Assembly: GCF_001578105.1 (NCBI RefSeq) | Contig: NZ_CP014275.1 | Location: forward strand, 2,232,001-2,296,000 | Length of the DNA: 64,000 bases | From: Martelella sp. AD-3 | GTDB lineage: Bacteria > Pseudomonadota > Alphaproteobacteria > Rhizobiales > Rhizobiaceae | Direction: 5' to 3' | Shown: one piece after another, positions 45,572 through 54,674 of the stretch | Layout of the letters: every line of letters starts with the position of its first letter | Position numbering within the stretch: the stretch's first letter is position 1 | Translations under genes and position numbers: made by a program | Notes under the pieces: model-generated | Databases searched by the model: none | The model's input: only the letters and a program-made list of their open reading frames with translations | Told to the model about the DNA's origin: nothing

Positions 45572-46858
45572 CTATTCGGCCGCCTGGAACTGCGCGGTTT
45601 CGGTTGATTCGCCCATCGCCGTGGTCGAGCCCGTGCCGCCGGTAATCGCCATCGAAACGGCGTCGAAATAGCCGGTACCGACTTCGCGCTGGTGGCGGGT
45701 GGCGGTGTAGCCGTTCGCTTCCGCCGCGAACTCGGCCTGCTGCAACTCGCTGTAGGCCGCCATCTGCCGGTCGCGATAGCCGCGCGCCAGTTCGAACATG
45801 CCGAAGTTCAACTGGTGGAAGCCCGCGAGCGTGATGAACTGGAACTTGTAGCCCATGGCGCCGAGTTCCCGCTGGAAGCGTGCAATATCCTCGTCGCTCA
45901 GGTTCTTCTTCCAGTTGAAGGAGGGCGAGCAGTTATAGGCGAGAAGCTTGCCAGGATGATGCTTGTGCACGCCCTCGGCGAATTTGCGCGCCTGCTCCAG
46001 ATCCGGCTTCGAGGTCTCGCACCAGATCAGATCACAGTAAGGCGCGTAGGCGACGGCGCGGGCGATGCAGGCCTCGAGCCCGTTGCGGACGCGGTAGAAG
46101 CCTTCCGCCGTGCGGCCGGCATCGTAATCGACGAAGGGCTGGTCGCGCTCGTCGATGTCGGAGGTCAGGAGCTTGGCGGCCTCGGCATCCGTGCGTGCGA
46201 TGACCAGCGTCGGAACGCCCATGACGTCGGCGGCAAGCCGGGCAGCGGTCAGGTTGCGGATATGGGCCGCCGTCGGGATCAGAACCTTGCCGCCGAGATG
46301 GCCGCATTTCTTTTCAGAGGCCAGCTGGTCCTCGAAATGAACGCCGGCAGCACCCGCCTCGATATAGGCCTTCATGATCTCGAAGGCGTTGAGGGGACCG
46401 CCAAACCCGGCCTCGGCATCGGCAACGATCGGGGCGAACCAGGTCTCGACGGAAAGACCGTTCCCTTCCGATGTTTCAATCTGGTCAGCGCGTTGCAGGG
46501 TTTTGTTGATTCGCTTTACAAGCTCGGGTCCGGCATTGGCCGGATAGAGCGACTGGTCGGGATACATGGCGGAGGCGGTGTTGGCGTCGGCGGCGACCTG
46601 CCATCCGGAAAGATAGATCGCCTTCAGCCCGGCGCGCACCATCTGCATGGCCTGGTTGCCCGAGAGCGCGCCAAGCGCATTGACGAAATCATCCTCATGG
46701 ATCAGCTTCCAGAGGCGCTTGGCGCCCTCCTCCGCCAGCGTCGAGCGGATGCGGACCGAACCGCGCAGCCGCTTGACATCTTCGGCGCTGTAGCTCCGCT
46801 CGATGCCGTCAAACCGGCCCTCGGCAGCGCCGTCAACAAGATTGTAAAATTCAGACAT
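45572..46858 (-). CDS. aceA: Isocitrate lyase
   Basis: 428 residues. Splits isocitrate to glyoxylate and succinate, first step of the glyoxylate shunt for growth on acetate and fatty acids. The signature [16 protein letters not shown] with the catalytic Cys is at about residues 179-194; [23 protein letters not shown]-type block [18 protein letters not shown] and [11 protein letters not shown] are conserved. The ATG at 46858 has GGAGGAATAG upstream; the frame extends 18 codons further. Divergent from a ScfR-type regulator, as in many rhizobia. Confidence 0.97.
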   Translation of the reverse strand: MSEFYNLVDGAAEGRFDGIERSYSAEDVKRLRGSVRIRSTLAEEGAKRLWKLIHEDDFVNALGALSGNQAMQMVRAGLKAIYLSGWQVAADANTASAMYPDQSLYPANAGPELVKRINKTLQRADQIETSEGNGLSVETWFAPIVADAEAGFGGPLNAFEIMKAYIEAGAAGVHFEDQLASEKKCGHLGGKVLIPTAAHIRNLTAARLAADVMGVPTLVIARTDAEAAKLLTSDIDERDQPFVDYDAGRTAEGFYRVRNGLEACIARAVAYAPYCDLIWCETSKPDLEQARKFAEGVHKHHPGKLLAYNCSPSFNWKKNLSDEDIARFQRELGAMGYKFQFITLAGFHQLNFGMFELARGYRDRQMAAYSELQQAEFAAEANGYTATRHQREVGTGYFDAVSMAITGGTGSTTAMGESTETAQFQAAE

Positions 46859-46936
46859 GCCTATTCCTCCTCTTCCAGGCAGATTGAATGCCGTCCGGTG
46901 CATAAACGCCACTCGGCGACAAGCGATGTGACACTT

Positions 46937-47040
46937 TTTACTGAATTGATGATTGCAAATCTATGGAATTGGCTTAGATCAAGCGGGAATTCGGGTTATC
47001 TTGTATTTTGTTTGACAGAAGCGCTGTGTAAAACAGTAAA
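46937..47040. promoter_or_regulatory. Divergent aceA/scfR control region
   Basis: TTTACTG (46937-46943) and CAGTAAA (47034-47040) are inverted 7-mers, one near each gene. Near the regulator gene GTAAA occurs three times (47028, 47036, 47045). TTGACA at 47012 may be its -35. The regulator probably binds here. Confidence 0.4.
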
Positions 47041-47069
47041 TATTGTAAACCATCGCCGGGAGGGACAGG

Positions 47070-48488
47070 ATGACGGAGAAGAAGATTTTCGCGGGACCGC
47101 GGCTGCGGCGGATCCGCAAGGGGCTTGACCTGACGCAGACGGCGATGGCGGAGGCGCTTTCGATCTCGCCCTCCTATCTCAACCTCATCGAACGCAACCA
47201 GCGGCCGTTGACCGTGCAGCTTCTGCTCAAGCTCGCCGCCGTCTACGACATCGATATCGGCGAACTCCAGGGCGAAAGCTCGGGCACGATCAGCCAGTTG
47301 AAATCGGTATTCTCGGACCCGTTGCTTTCGGGAGAACTGCCCGGCGACCAGGAACTCGTCGAAGTGGCCGAAGCCGCGCCGAACGCGGCGATCGGCATCA
47401 TCAAGCTTTACCGCGCCTATTGCGAACAGGCCGCCCGCCTCTCCGACCTCTCCGCGCTTCTCGCCCATGACGGGCGTGAAACCCACCTGCCGGGAAAACG
47501 CCTGCCGCACGAGGAGGTGCGCGACGCAATCTCCCGCCGGCCCTATTTCTTTGATTCACTCGATCGCGCGGCCGAAGCCCTTCACGCGGAACTCGACCCC
47601 GGCGACGAGCTTTCGGCCGCCCTGAAAACCTGGCTGATGCAACGTCGCGGCATCACCGTCAGGATCCTGCCGCCGCATGCCATGGTCAATCTCGGCCGCC
47701 GTTTCGACCGCCACACGATGCGGTTGTTCATCTCCGCACGTTTCTCCCCGCGCGACCGAAAGCGCGAGATCGCCATCGAAACGGTGCTCCTGGCGCTGGC
47801 CGACGAGATCGCGGCGGAAGTGAAGGCGCTCGACCTGTCGAGCGACGAGGCCCGCCGCATCGCCCGGTTCGAACTCGCCCGCTATGCGGCGCTGGCGCTG
47901 ATGATGCCTTATGGCCCATTCATCGAAGCCGCCCGCCGGGACCGGTTCGATATCGGCCTTCTCAGCGGCCGTTTCGACGTTTCCTTCGAGCAGGCGGCTA
48001 CCCGTCTCGCCAGCCTGCAGCGGCTGGAGAATGCCGGACCGGCCTTCTTCGCCATGGAGATCGACCAGGCGGGCAATATCCTGCGCCGCATCGGCGCGGA
48101 GGGGTTTCCGCATGCGGGTTTTCGCGGCGAATGTCCGCGTCTCGATCTCTATGACGCCTTCAGCCAGCCCGGCCGGATCGTCTCCCGACATGTGGAAATG
48201 CCGGACGGCGTCGGCTATCTGACGCTTTCGCGCACGCTGGAAGGACCGGAACCGGCGCTCGGCGAACGCCTGCATGTGACGGCGATCCTTCTCGGCCTGC
48301 GCTGGGACAAGGCATCGGCCACGGCCTATGCAGAGGACGGCGGCGCGCGGGCGGGGCCCGTGCCCGTCGGGCCGGTCTGCCGCCTGTGCGAACGCCCGGG
48401 CTGCCTGTCGCGCGCCGAGCCGCCGGTCACCCGCCCGCTCGGCCTTGACGAGATGGTCGCCGGTCTTTCGGCCTTCGACTTCCGCTGA
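47070..48488 (+). CDS. ScfR/RamB-type short-chain fatty acyl regulator
   Basis: 472 residues. N-terminal Xre HTH (KIFAGPRLRRIRKGLDLTQTAMAEALSI, PSYLNLIERNQRPL), a middle IrrE/ImmA-like region in which the zinc HExxH motif is replaced (RFELARYAALALMMPYGPF), and a C-terminal DUF2083 domain with VCRLCERPGCLSRAEPP. This is the RamB/PrpC-regulator/ScfR family that senses short-chain acyl-CoA status. Divergent from aceA, so control of the glyoxylate shunt is the likely role. GGGAGGGACAGG precedes the ATG. Confidence 0.88.
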   Translation: MTEKKIFAGPRLRRIRKGLDLTQTAMAEALSISPSYLNLIERNQRPLTVQLLLKLAAVYDIDIGELQGESSGTISQLKSVFSDPLLSGELPGDQELVEVAEAAPNAAIGIIKLYRAYCEQAARLSDLSALLAHDGRETHLPGKRLPHEEVRDAISRRPYFFDSLDRAAEALHAELDPGDELSAALKTWLMQRRGITVRILPPHAMVNLGRRFDRHTMRLFISARFSPRDRKREIAIETVLLALADEIAAEVKALDLSSDEARRIARFELARYAALALMMPYGPFIEAARRDRFDIGLLSGRFDVSFEQAATRLASLQRLENAGPAFFAMEIDQAGNILRRIGAEGFPHAGFRGECPRLDLYDAFSQPGRIVSRHVEMPDGVGYLTLSRTLEGPEPALGERLHVTAILLGLRWDKASATAYAEDGGARAGPVPVGPVCRLCERPGCLSRAEPPVTRPLGLDEMVAGLSAFDFR

Positions 48489-48497
48489 TGCGCCGCG

Positions 48498-48560
48498 CAG
48501 CCAGACGGCAACATCTGACGCCCGAAAACGCCTCAAAGCACATGGATAGAGCGCTTTCGC
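48498..48560 (+). repeat. Dispersed repeat, copy 1
   Basis: CAGCCAGACGGCAACATCTG and the following AAAACGCCTCAAA align with a copy at 63386 (same order, about 80 percent identical over 45 bases). It lies directly after the regulator gene and resembles rhizobial intergenic repeats ending in AGAGCG. Confidence 0.55.
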
Positions 48561-48582
48561 GGTGCGGAGAACAGCAGACGCG

Positions 48583-49902
48583 CTAGAACTGGTTGGTCCA
48601 GCGCGGGTGGATGTCATCGATCACAAGCGCATGGCTGTGCGTCCTGTGTCCTTTGAGGTGCGGATGATCAAGCGGCAGGTTGTCATGGCTGTGCTCGATC
48701 GCTTCGTCCTCGCCCGCCGGCCACTGCGAAAGACTGATGACAACGCCAAGGCCGGCAAGACCGGCCAGAGCCAGAAGGGCGGTCTCCGCGCCGAACGCAG
48801 TCATGAGCCAGCCCGAAAGCGGATAGGTCAGCAGCCAGCAGGCATGGGAGAGCGCGAACTGCGCCGCAAACAGGGCCGGACGGTCCTCAGGGTGGGCTGA
48901 ACGGCGCAGCAATCGCCCCGACGGCGTCAGCACCGCCGAATAGCCGAGACCGACAAGAAACCAGGCGACAAGCAACGCGAGCCAGGCAAGCCCGCCAAGA
49001 GCAATTTCCGCCGCCAGCGCCGCAAGCGCCGCCGCCATCACCAGGGCGCCGGCGAGCATCACCGGCCTGTCGGAAACCCGGTCGAGGACCTTTGGCAGCA
49101 GGATTGCGGCGGTCATCGATCCGGCGCCGAATGCGAACATCGTCCAGGCGAGATCGCTCGCCGAGAGGCCCAGCAGAGCGCGCACCAGCACCACCGAATT
49201 GACCAGAACCATCGCGCCCGCGGCGGCAACCGCAAGGCTGAGCGCCAGAAGCCCGCGCAGACGCGGCGTGGCGAGATAGATGCGGATGCCGCGCGTCGTC
49301 CGGTCATAAATCCCGCGTGGTTCTGCCGCCCTGGGGCTCGGCAGAACCACCGAGACGACGAGCAGCGCCGAAGCCAGGAAACCGGCGACCGTGCCGAGAA
49401 ACAGCGCATTGTAGCTCATTGCCGCCAGAAGCAGGGCGGCAAGCGTCGGGCTGGCGATATTCTCCAGGTCGTAGGCAAGCCGGGACAGCGACAGCGCCCG
49501 CGTGTAGCGTTCCTCTTCCTTCAGCACATCCGGGATGGTCGCCTGGAATGTCGGCGTGAAAGCGGCCGAGGCCGATTGCAAAAGGAAGATCAGCAGATAG
49601 ACCTGCCAGACGGCGGTGACGAACGGAAGCGCAAGGGCGCACGCCGCGCGCACGAGGTCGAGCGCAACCAGAAGCCGGCGGCGGTTCATGCGTTCGGCAA
49701 AGGCGCCGGCAATCGGCGCGATGCCGACATAGGCCACCATCTTGATGGCGAAGACAGTGCCGAGCACCATTGCCGCCCCCTGCCCGGCAAGGTCATAGGC
49801 AAGCAGCCCGAGCGCGACCGTCGCCAGTCCCGTGCCGAGCAGCGCGACGATCTGCGCGAGGAAGAGATGTCGGTAGGTGCGGTCGGCGAGAATGTCCAGC
49901 AT
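48583..49902 (-). CDS. MFS efflux transporter with His-rich tail, probable metal efflux
   Basis: 439 residues, about twelve membrane helices, starting LDILADRTYRHLFLAQIVALLGTGLA. The last ~45 residues are cytoplasmic and rich in His (EHSHDNLPLDHPHLKGHRTHSHA). The gene follows a CsoR/RcnR-family repressor by 8 bases. Both facts suggest export of a divalent metal such as nickel or cobalt, as in NreB-like MFS proteins. The metal itself is inference. The loop EEERYTRALSLSRLAYDLE is typical of enterobactin/EntS-type MFS proteins, so another cargo is possible. Confidence 0.82.
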   Translation of the reverse strand: MLDILADRTYRHLFLAQIVALLGTGLATVALGLLAYDLAGQGAAMVLGTVFAIKMVAYVGIAPIAGAFAERMNRRRLLVALDLVRAACALALPFVTAVWQVYLLIFLLQSASAAFTPTFQATIPDVLKEEERYTRALSLSRLAYDLENIASPTLAALLLAAMSYNALFLGTVAGFLASALLVVSVVLPSPRAAEPRGIYDRTTRGIRIYLATPRLRGLLALSLAVAAAGAMVLVNSVVLVRALLGLSASDLAWTMFAFGAGSMTAAILLPKVLDRVSDRPVMLAGALVMAAALAALAAEIALGGLAWLALLVAWFLVGLGYSAVLTPSGRLLRRSAHPEDRPALFAAQFALSHACWLLTYPLSGWLMTAFGAETALLALAGLAGLGVVISLSQWPAGEDEAIEHSHDNLPLDHPHLKGHRTHSHALVIDDIHPRWTNQF

Positions 49903-49910
49903 CGGGGGCC

Positions 49911-50171
49911 TCAGAGATAGCGGGTGATCGCCTTCAGTTCGGCGCGCCCGGCCTCGGCGCCGTCAACGTCGAGACAATGGTCCACATGATCATGGATGAG
50001 CGCCTGCTTGGCGTTGCGGATCGCGCTTTCGACGGCCTGAAGCTGCTGGGCGACATCCAGGCAGGGTCGCCCCGCTTCGATCATCGCGACAACCGAACCG
50101 AGATGACCCTCGGCCCGCTTCAGCCGCGCGACGATCCGGGGATGGCTTTGATGACGATGTTCATGGCTCAT
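49911..50171 (-). CDS. CsoR/RcnR-family metal-sensing repressor (DmeR-like)
   Basis: 86 residues, all-helical, no HTH. The His-rich N-terminus (MSHEHRHQSHP), Cys37, His62 and Cys66 (PCLDVAQQLQAVESAI, LIHDHVDHCLD) match the metal-ligand pattern of RcnR/DmeR-like members. Expected to repress the downstream MFS gene until Ni, Co or Mn/Cu binds. A CCCGGGG core flanked by ATCC and GGAT lies 12 bases before the ATG. The ribosome-binding site is poorly placed (GAGG one base from ATG). Confidence 0.88.
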   Translation of the reverse strand: MSHEHRHQSHPRIVARLKRAEGHLGSVVAMIEAGRPCLDVAQQLQAVESAIRNAKQALIHDHVDHCLDVDGAEAGRAELKAITRYL

Positions 50172-50182
50172 GCCTCGATATT

Positions 50183-50199
50183 ATCCACCCGGGGAGGAT
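50183..50199 (-). promoter_or_regulatory. Putative G/C-tract operator of the metal repressor
   Basis: ATCC (50183-50186) and GGAT (50196-50199) flank ACCCGGGGA. G/C-tracts between inverted AT-containing arms are typical CsoR/RcnR sites. GATAAT, read on the minus strand just beyond it, could be a -10 only 8 bases before the start codon. Confidence 0.5.
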
Positions 50200-50355
50200 A
50201 TGAAAAGGGCGGAAAGGACCCCGTCCGGCGACCGGCGCGCGTTCCGGCCGCAAGCGGGCGAAATGGAAACCGGGTAAACAGCAAGCAGGAGGACAGATCG
50301 AGGCCGACCAAAAACTGCCGGTTTCACAACACTACCAGAACAAAGGGAAGAAAAA

Positions 50356-50400
50356 TGGTGGGTGATGTAGGTCTCGAACCTACGACCCGCTGATTAAGAG
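50356..50400 (-). pseudogene. 3' part of tRNA-Lys(CTT): attachment-site remnant (att)
   Basis: Read on the minus strand it gives the anticodon loop CTCTTAA (anticodon CTT), stem strand TCAGC, variable GGGTC, T-arm GTAGG-TTCGAGA-CCTAC, acceptor ATCACCC, discriminator A and CCA. The 5' half (acceptor strand GGGTGAT, D-arm, GCTGA) is missing; the match stops at tRNA position 32. This is what a tyrosine recombinase leaves after inserting an element into the 3' end of the gene. The element would lie on the higher-coordinate side. The full gene must be elsewhere. Confidence 0.85.
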
Positions 50401-50418
50401 AAAATGATTTCATCGATA

Positions 50419-50455
50419 AGACACTGAAACCAAAAGAATCCGGTTTCCAATGTCT
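50419..50455. repeat. Imperfect inverted repeat beside the att remnant
   Basis: AGACACTGAAACC (50419-50431) and GGTTTCCAATGTCT (50442-50455) are near-complementary with one extra base. It lies 19 bases inside the putative island edge. It may be a recombinase arm site or a terminator. The rest of 50401-50647 shows no gene. Confidence 0.5.
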
Positions 50456-50647
50456 GAACAACTGGGCCACCATTTCTGCGGAACAAAGCATGAATTGGGA
50501 ACTCCGATCAGGGCCCTTCATAAAAGGGTGCAGTCTGTGCTCCATCATGTGGAGATGCCATGAGGGCAAGGTTTCGTCCCACCAGATAGTTCAAACCGTC
50601 TCTTGTACCTCCGGGCACCCGCCACGACCGATTACGTCAGGATGACA

Positions 50648-52468
50648 TCAATAGGCAGGCGCCACGAAAGAAGCCCCAGTTTCGGCGGAACTCACTGAAT
50701 ACCGGGCCTGCGCAAAGTATTCGCGTCCTGTCCCCCAGTTTTCGCGCAGCGGTCGCTTTTCCGGAGGCCTGGAACCAAACTCGCCGGGGTCAACAACAAC
50801 CTCAATGGCTCCTTCCTGCGGATCGATCACGATCATATCGCCATTTCGGATGCGCGAAATCGGGCCATCGGCAGCCGCTTCCGGCGTCACATGGATGGCG
50901 GCAGGAACTTTGCCCGAAGCGCCCGACATCCGCCCGTCGGTCACAAGCGCGACCCTGAACCCGCGGTCCTGCAGAGACCCCAACGCGGGCATCAGCTTGT
51001 GAAGTTCGGGCATGCCACAGGCTTGAGGCCCCTGGAATGGCAAGACGGCAACAAAGTCGCAATCGAGGTCACCGCGGGCGTATGCCTCAAGCAGTTCAGC
51101 CTGAGAAACAAAGACCCGAGCTGGCGCGGTTATAGCGCGATGTTCGGGTAGAACCGCCGAAACCTTCATCACGGCGCGGCCGACATTGCCAGAAAGCACA
51201 GAGAGCCCGCCTGTCTTCTGAAACGGCGCTGTCACCGGCCGCAGAACGGTTTCGTCTGCGGATGCCGAGACGGCCGGGCGCCATGCGAGTTGACCGTCAT
51301 CAAGCCAGGGCTCGCTTGTATATGCGTCGAGACCCTCTCCCATGATTGTCACCGCGTCTTCATTCAATAGTCCGGCAGACAGCAGGGAGGAGATCAGATA
51401 GCCGACGCCGCCGGCTGCATGGAAATGATTGATATCGGCCTTGCCATTCGGATAGGCCCGCACGAGAAGCGGAACAACCGCAGAGATATCCGCGAAATCA
51501 TCCCAGGTCAGGATGATACCGGCGCAGCGCGCCATCGCGACCAGATGCATGGTGTGATTCGTGGAGCCCCCGGTGGCAAGAAGCCCGACAATGCCGTTGA
51601 CGAAGGCGCGCTCGTCGAGCACGCGACAGAGCGGCACAGCCTGGTTGCGCGGCGGAGCGATCGCGATCACTCTCTCGGTGGCCGCCGCCGTCAGTGCGTC
51701 GCGCAGCGGGGTATTGGGATTGACGAAACTCGACCCCGGCAGGTGTAACCCCATAAACTCCATTAGCATTTGGTTGGAATTGGCCGTGCCGTAGAATGTG
51801 CAGGTTCCCGCCGAATGATAGGACTTGACCTCGGCGTCGAGAAGCGCCGACCGATCAACCTTTCCCTCCGCATAGAGCTGACGAATGCGTGATTTTTCCG
51901 GGTTGGACAGCCCGGTGGGCATTGGCCCTCCCGGCACAAAAACCGCCGGCAAGTGCCCAAACCCAAGTGCGCCCATCACAAGACCCGGAACGATCTTGTC
52001 GCAAACGCCGAGATAGAGTGACGCATCGAAGGCGTTGTGGCTCAAAGCAACAACCGTGGCGAGCGCGATAGCGTCACGACTGAAGAGCGATAGCTCCATT
52101 CCATCGGCGCCTTGGGTGATGCCATCACACATTGCTGGAACACCACCAGCGACCTGAGCGATCGCTCCGTTCTTTCGAGCTGCATTACGGATCAGCGCCG
52201 GGAATTGCTCAAATGGCTGGTGTGCGGAAACCATATCATTATAGGCTGTAACAATCGCGATGTTCGGGATATTTGCCGCAAGCAGAGCACGTTTTTCCGA
52301 CGCCTCCGACGCTGCCGCGACATGAGCCAGATTGGCGCAGGCAAGCTTGCTGCGATTGCGGCCGGCCTGCGCTGCCTTCTCCATGGCCTTCATATAGCTC
52401 GCCCGCGACCTCATGGACCTTTCAACGATACGGTCGGTAATGCTTCGAATGGCATCGTGGGTGTTCAT
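50648..52468 (-). CDS. edd: Phosphogluconate dehydratase (Edd)
   Basis: 606 residues. [4Fe-4S] dehydratase of the IlvD/Edd family, converting 6-phosphogluconate (or a related sugar acid) to a 2-keto-3-deoxy product. [40 protein letters not shown] and [18 protein letters not shown] carry the cluster Cys and Mg/substrate residues. Closest to Edd rather than IlvD by length and the [12 protein letters not shown] block. The ATG at 52468 has AGAGGAAAC upstream. It is not next to zwf/pgl, as a housekeeping edd would be in rhizobia, but divergent from a catabolic operon inside a putative island. Confidence 0.92.
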   Translation of the reverse strand: MNTHDAIRSITDRIVERSMRSRASYMKAMEKAAQAGRNRSKLACANLAHVAAASEASEKRALLAANIPNIAIVTAYNDMVSAHQPFEQFPALIRNAARKNGAIAQVAGGVPAMCDGITQGADGMELSLFSRDAIALATVVALSHNAFDASLYLGVCDKIVPGLVMGALGFGHLPAVFVPGGPMPTGLSNPEKSRIRQLYAEGKVDRSALLDAEVKSYHSAGTCTFYGTANSNQMLMEFMGLHLPGSSFVNPNTPLRDALTAAATERVIAIAPPRNQAVPLCRVLDERAFVNGIVGLLATGGSTNHTMHLVAMARCAGIILTWDDFADISAVVPLLVRAYPNGKADINHFHAAGGVGYLISSLLSAGLLNEDAVTIMGEGLDAYTSEPWLDDGQLAWRPAVSASADETVLRPVTAPFQKTGGLSVLSGNVGRAVMKVSAVLPEHRAITAPARVFVSQAELLEAYARGDLDCDFVAVLPFQGPQACGMPELHKLMPALGSLQDRGFRVALVTDGRMSGASGKVPAAIHVTPEAAADGPISRIRNGDMIVIDPQEGAIEVVVDPGEFGSRPPEKRPLRENWGTGREYFAQARYSVSSAETGASFVAPAY

Positions 52469-52542
52469 CACGTTTCCTCTTTCATGGCAGAGCCGATCCA
52501 ATCCGGGCTCAATAAAATCTTCTCACCTACTTGTAATTTTTG

Positions 52543-52557
52543 TTGACTACATGTCAA
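52543..52557. promoter_or_regulatory. Putative divergent operator between edd and the kinase operon
   Basis: TTGAC-TACAT-GTCAA is a perfect 5-bp-arm inverted repeat in the 230-base divergent region. On the minus strand TTGACA (52557-52552) and TACAAG 16 bases on could be the edd promoter. A likely target of the GntR-family regulator encoded at 58820. Confidence 0.45.
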
Positions 52558-52698
52558 TACGCACTTAGCGTTAGTCAAATTCGATAACCGGCATGACGTC
52601 GCTGGGGAGGAGATCCCAGTTCGAAATGACGAAAGAACCGGACGGAGGCCCTCCGTCGGGATGGCAGCGTTTTGCCTGATAAGAGGAAAGTGCATACC

Positions 52699-53619
52699 GT
52701 GAAGATGGCACCTAAAAAGGATCGACGCATCGTAACGCTGGGCAACGCGTTTCTCGACACGATCGTCTACCTGCCCAGACTGCCGACGGAACCTTGCAAG
52801 TTCCGCGCGACGGATGTGCGTCGTACCGGCGGCGGCATCGCGGCAACGGCTGCCTGCGCGGTGGCAAGGCTGGGCGCCGAAGCCAACTACTGGGGCCGGC
52901 TGGGCGAAGATGAGACAGGTGACCAGATCATTGCCCGCCTGCGCCAATTCGGCGTTCGCACAGAGACTGTTCGACGTGTCGCAGGCGGAGTGAGCCCAGT
53001 CGGCACGGTGCTTGTTTCGCCCGGTGGCGAACGCATGGCCTTCGGTTTCATCGGCCGCGACCTCGGTAATGAGGCTGCATGGCTGCCGTTGAGTGAGCTT
53101 GATCAGGTGGATGGCGTGCTGGCTGACTATAGCTGGTGGCAGGGCGCAGCCGCGATCTTTGCAGCCGCGCGCGAGCGAGGCATCATTACAGTGCTTGATG
53201 CAGACGTCGGCGATATGGACGCTGTGCGACAGCTGCTCCATCTGCCGGATCATATCGTCTTCTCCGCAGCTTGCCTTGCCGCTCTGACCGACTGCAAGAG
53301 CATAGAGAATGCCCTAGCCGTTGCCGCAACGATGTGTCGCGGCGTGGTTTCCGTGACGGACGGCAGCCGCGGCTTTTTCTGGCACGACGATGGCGAGATC
53401 AGAAACCTGCCGGCATTTCCGGTCGAGGCCATCGATACGAACGGCGCCGGAGACATTTTTCACGGCGCCTTCACGCTTGGCCTTGCCGAAGGTCTCTCGA
53501 CAGAGGCGGCCGCGCGCCTGGCCAGTGCAACGGCGGCGCTCAAATGCGCTCGTGGAAGCGGCTGGGAGAGTATTCCCGACCGTGCCGCCGTTGATCAACT
53601 TCTCAGGGAGAATGCGTGA
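52699..53619 (+). CDS. PfkB family carbohydrate kinase
   Basis: 306 residues. ATP-dependent sugar kinase: VTLGNAFLDTIVYLPRLP, RRTGGGIAATAACAVARLGAEA, WGRLGEDETGDQI, and the catalytic DTNGAGDIFHGAFTLGLAEG with the Asp base. The substrate could be a keto-sugar, keto-sugar acid or derivative feeding the aldolase encoded next. The start is probably GTG at 52699 with AGAGGAAA upstream; a TTG at 52672 and an ATG at 52705 are alternatives. Its stop shares one base with the aldolase ATG. First gene of the seven-gene operon. Confidence 0.9.
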   Translation: MKMAPKKDRRIVTLGNAFLDTIVYLPRLPTEPCKFRATDVRRTGGGIAATAACAVARLGAEANYWGRLGEDETGDQIIARLRQFGVRTETVRRVAGGVSPVGTVLVSPGGERMAFGFIGRDLGNEAAWLPLSELDQVDGVLADYSWWQGAAAIFAAARERGIITVLDADVGDMDAVRQLLHLPDHIVFSAACLAALTDCKSIENALAVAATMCRGVVSVTDGSRGFFWHDDGEIRNLPAFPVEAIDTNGAGDIFHGAFTLGLAEGLSTEAAARLASATAALKCARGSGWESIPDRAAVDQLLRENA

Positions 53620-54674
53620 TGCCGATTTCACCCGGAAAATACTGGGGCATGCGCCGGCTCTCCGGCGCCGATTCCCGCTTTCGTATCCTTGCCATGGATC
53701 AGACGGGGCCGATCGTCAATCCGATCAAGGCCATTCGGGGGCTGGATCAGGCGCCGTTCGAGGATGTGGCCGCTGTCAAGCGCATGCTTGCGCGTCATCT
53801 TGCGCCCCATGCATCTGCCGTACTGATCGATCCTCCCCTGGGCTATGCCGCCAGCATACGCGACATCCCGGCCGAAAAGGGACTCCTGATCGCCAATGAA
53901 TGGGCCACCTGGGAGGTGACCGATACCGGCCGCAAGTCATCGAGCATTCCCGGATGGGACCCGGCTCTCATCCGCCGGATCGGCGGGGACGCGGTCAAGG
54001 TCAACCTCTGGTACCGGGCTGATGTTTCGGCCGATGTGAGGGCTCATCAGCTTGCCTATCTCGACGCGATGAAAACCGCCTCCCGTCTCAACGACATACC
54101 CTTTGTGCTTGAGTTCCTTGTCTATCCCTTGCCCGGCGAAAGCGCCGCCGCCTTTGCGCGAAGGCGCGTTGAACTGGTTTCAGGCTCATTCACGGACGAG
54201 GAGGTCATGAATCCGGACGGCGTCGATCTCTACAAGCTCGAACCGCCGATCCCCACCTTCGACGTGCCGGATCCCGATGGTCCTCATGCCCTTGCCGCGC
54301 AGGCCGCCTTCGACCGCATGGCGCGTCATGTCCATCGCCCCTGGGTGCTTCTCAGCGGAGGAGCAAGCCCGGAGGATTTCCTGCGGTTGCTTACCTTTGC
54401 CTATCGCGCCGGCGCCAGCGGTTATCTTGCCGGACGCGCGATCTGGGCCGGGGCCTTCAGCCGCTTCCCCGATCTCGCCGCCATGGAACGCTCGATGCGG
54501 GAGGAGGCGCCGCAATTTATGGAGCGGTTCAACCGCCTGACGGAACGACAAGCGACGCCCTGGACGGACCATGCGCAGTGGCAGGGGCGGGTCGACATGG
54601 AGCCTGACGGCGAAGCGTTCGCCATGCTCTATCCGGCCTCTGCGGGGCACTATCAAACGGGGCGAAGCCTGTGA
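53619..54674 (+). CDS. LacD-type class I aldolase
   Basis: 351 residues. DeoC/LacD superfamily TIM-barrel related to tagatose-1,6-bisphosphate aldolase and YihT. FRILAMDQTGPIVNP is the N-terminal motif. AVKVNLWYRAD carries one conserved Lys (127) and DLYKLEPPIP carries the probable Schiff-base Lys (206); WVLLSGGASPEDFLRLLTFA binds phosphate. Likely cleaves the product of the preceding PfkB kinase. The ATG overlaps the kinase stop (TGATG). Exact substrate unknown; a tagatose- or sulfosugar-like bisphosphate is only one possibility. Confidence 0.82.
   Translation: MPISPGKYWGMRRLSGADSRFRILAMDQTGPIVNPIKAIRGLDQAPFEDVAAVKRMLARHLAPHASAVLIDPPLGYAASIRDIPAEKGLLIANEWATWEVTDTGRKSSSIPGWDPALIRRIGGDAVKVNLWYRADVSADVRAHQLAYLDAMKTASRLNDIPFVLEFLVYPLPGESAAAFARRRVELVSGSFTDEEVMNPDGVDLYKLEPPIPTFDVPDPDGPHALAAQAAFDRMARHVHRPWVLLSGGASPEDFLRLLTFAYRAGASGYLAGRAIWAGAFSRFPDLAAMERSMREEAPQFMERFNRLTERQATPWTDHAQWQGRVDMEPDGEAFAMLYPASAGHYQTGRSL

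Noticed and set aside
50324-50393. Open frame ending in VGDVGLEPTTR across the tRNA fragment
   Set aside because: This peptide is the known artefact of translating the complement of tRNA 3' halves; the DNA is the tRNA-Lys remnant.
52561-52698. Upstream TTG start of the PfkB kinase at 52672
   Set aside because: It would place the start before the AGAGGAAA ribosome-binding site and adds no conserved residues; GTG at 52699 fits better.
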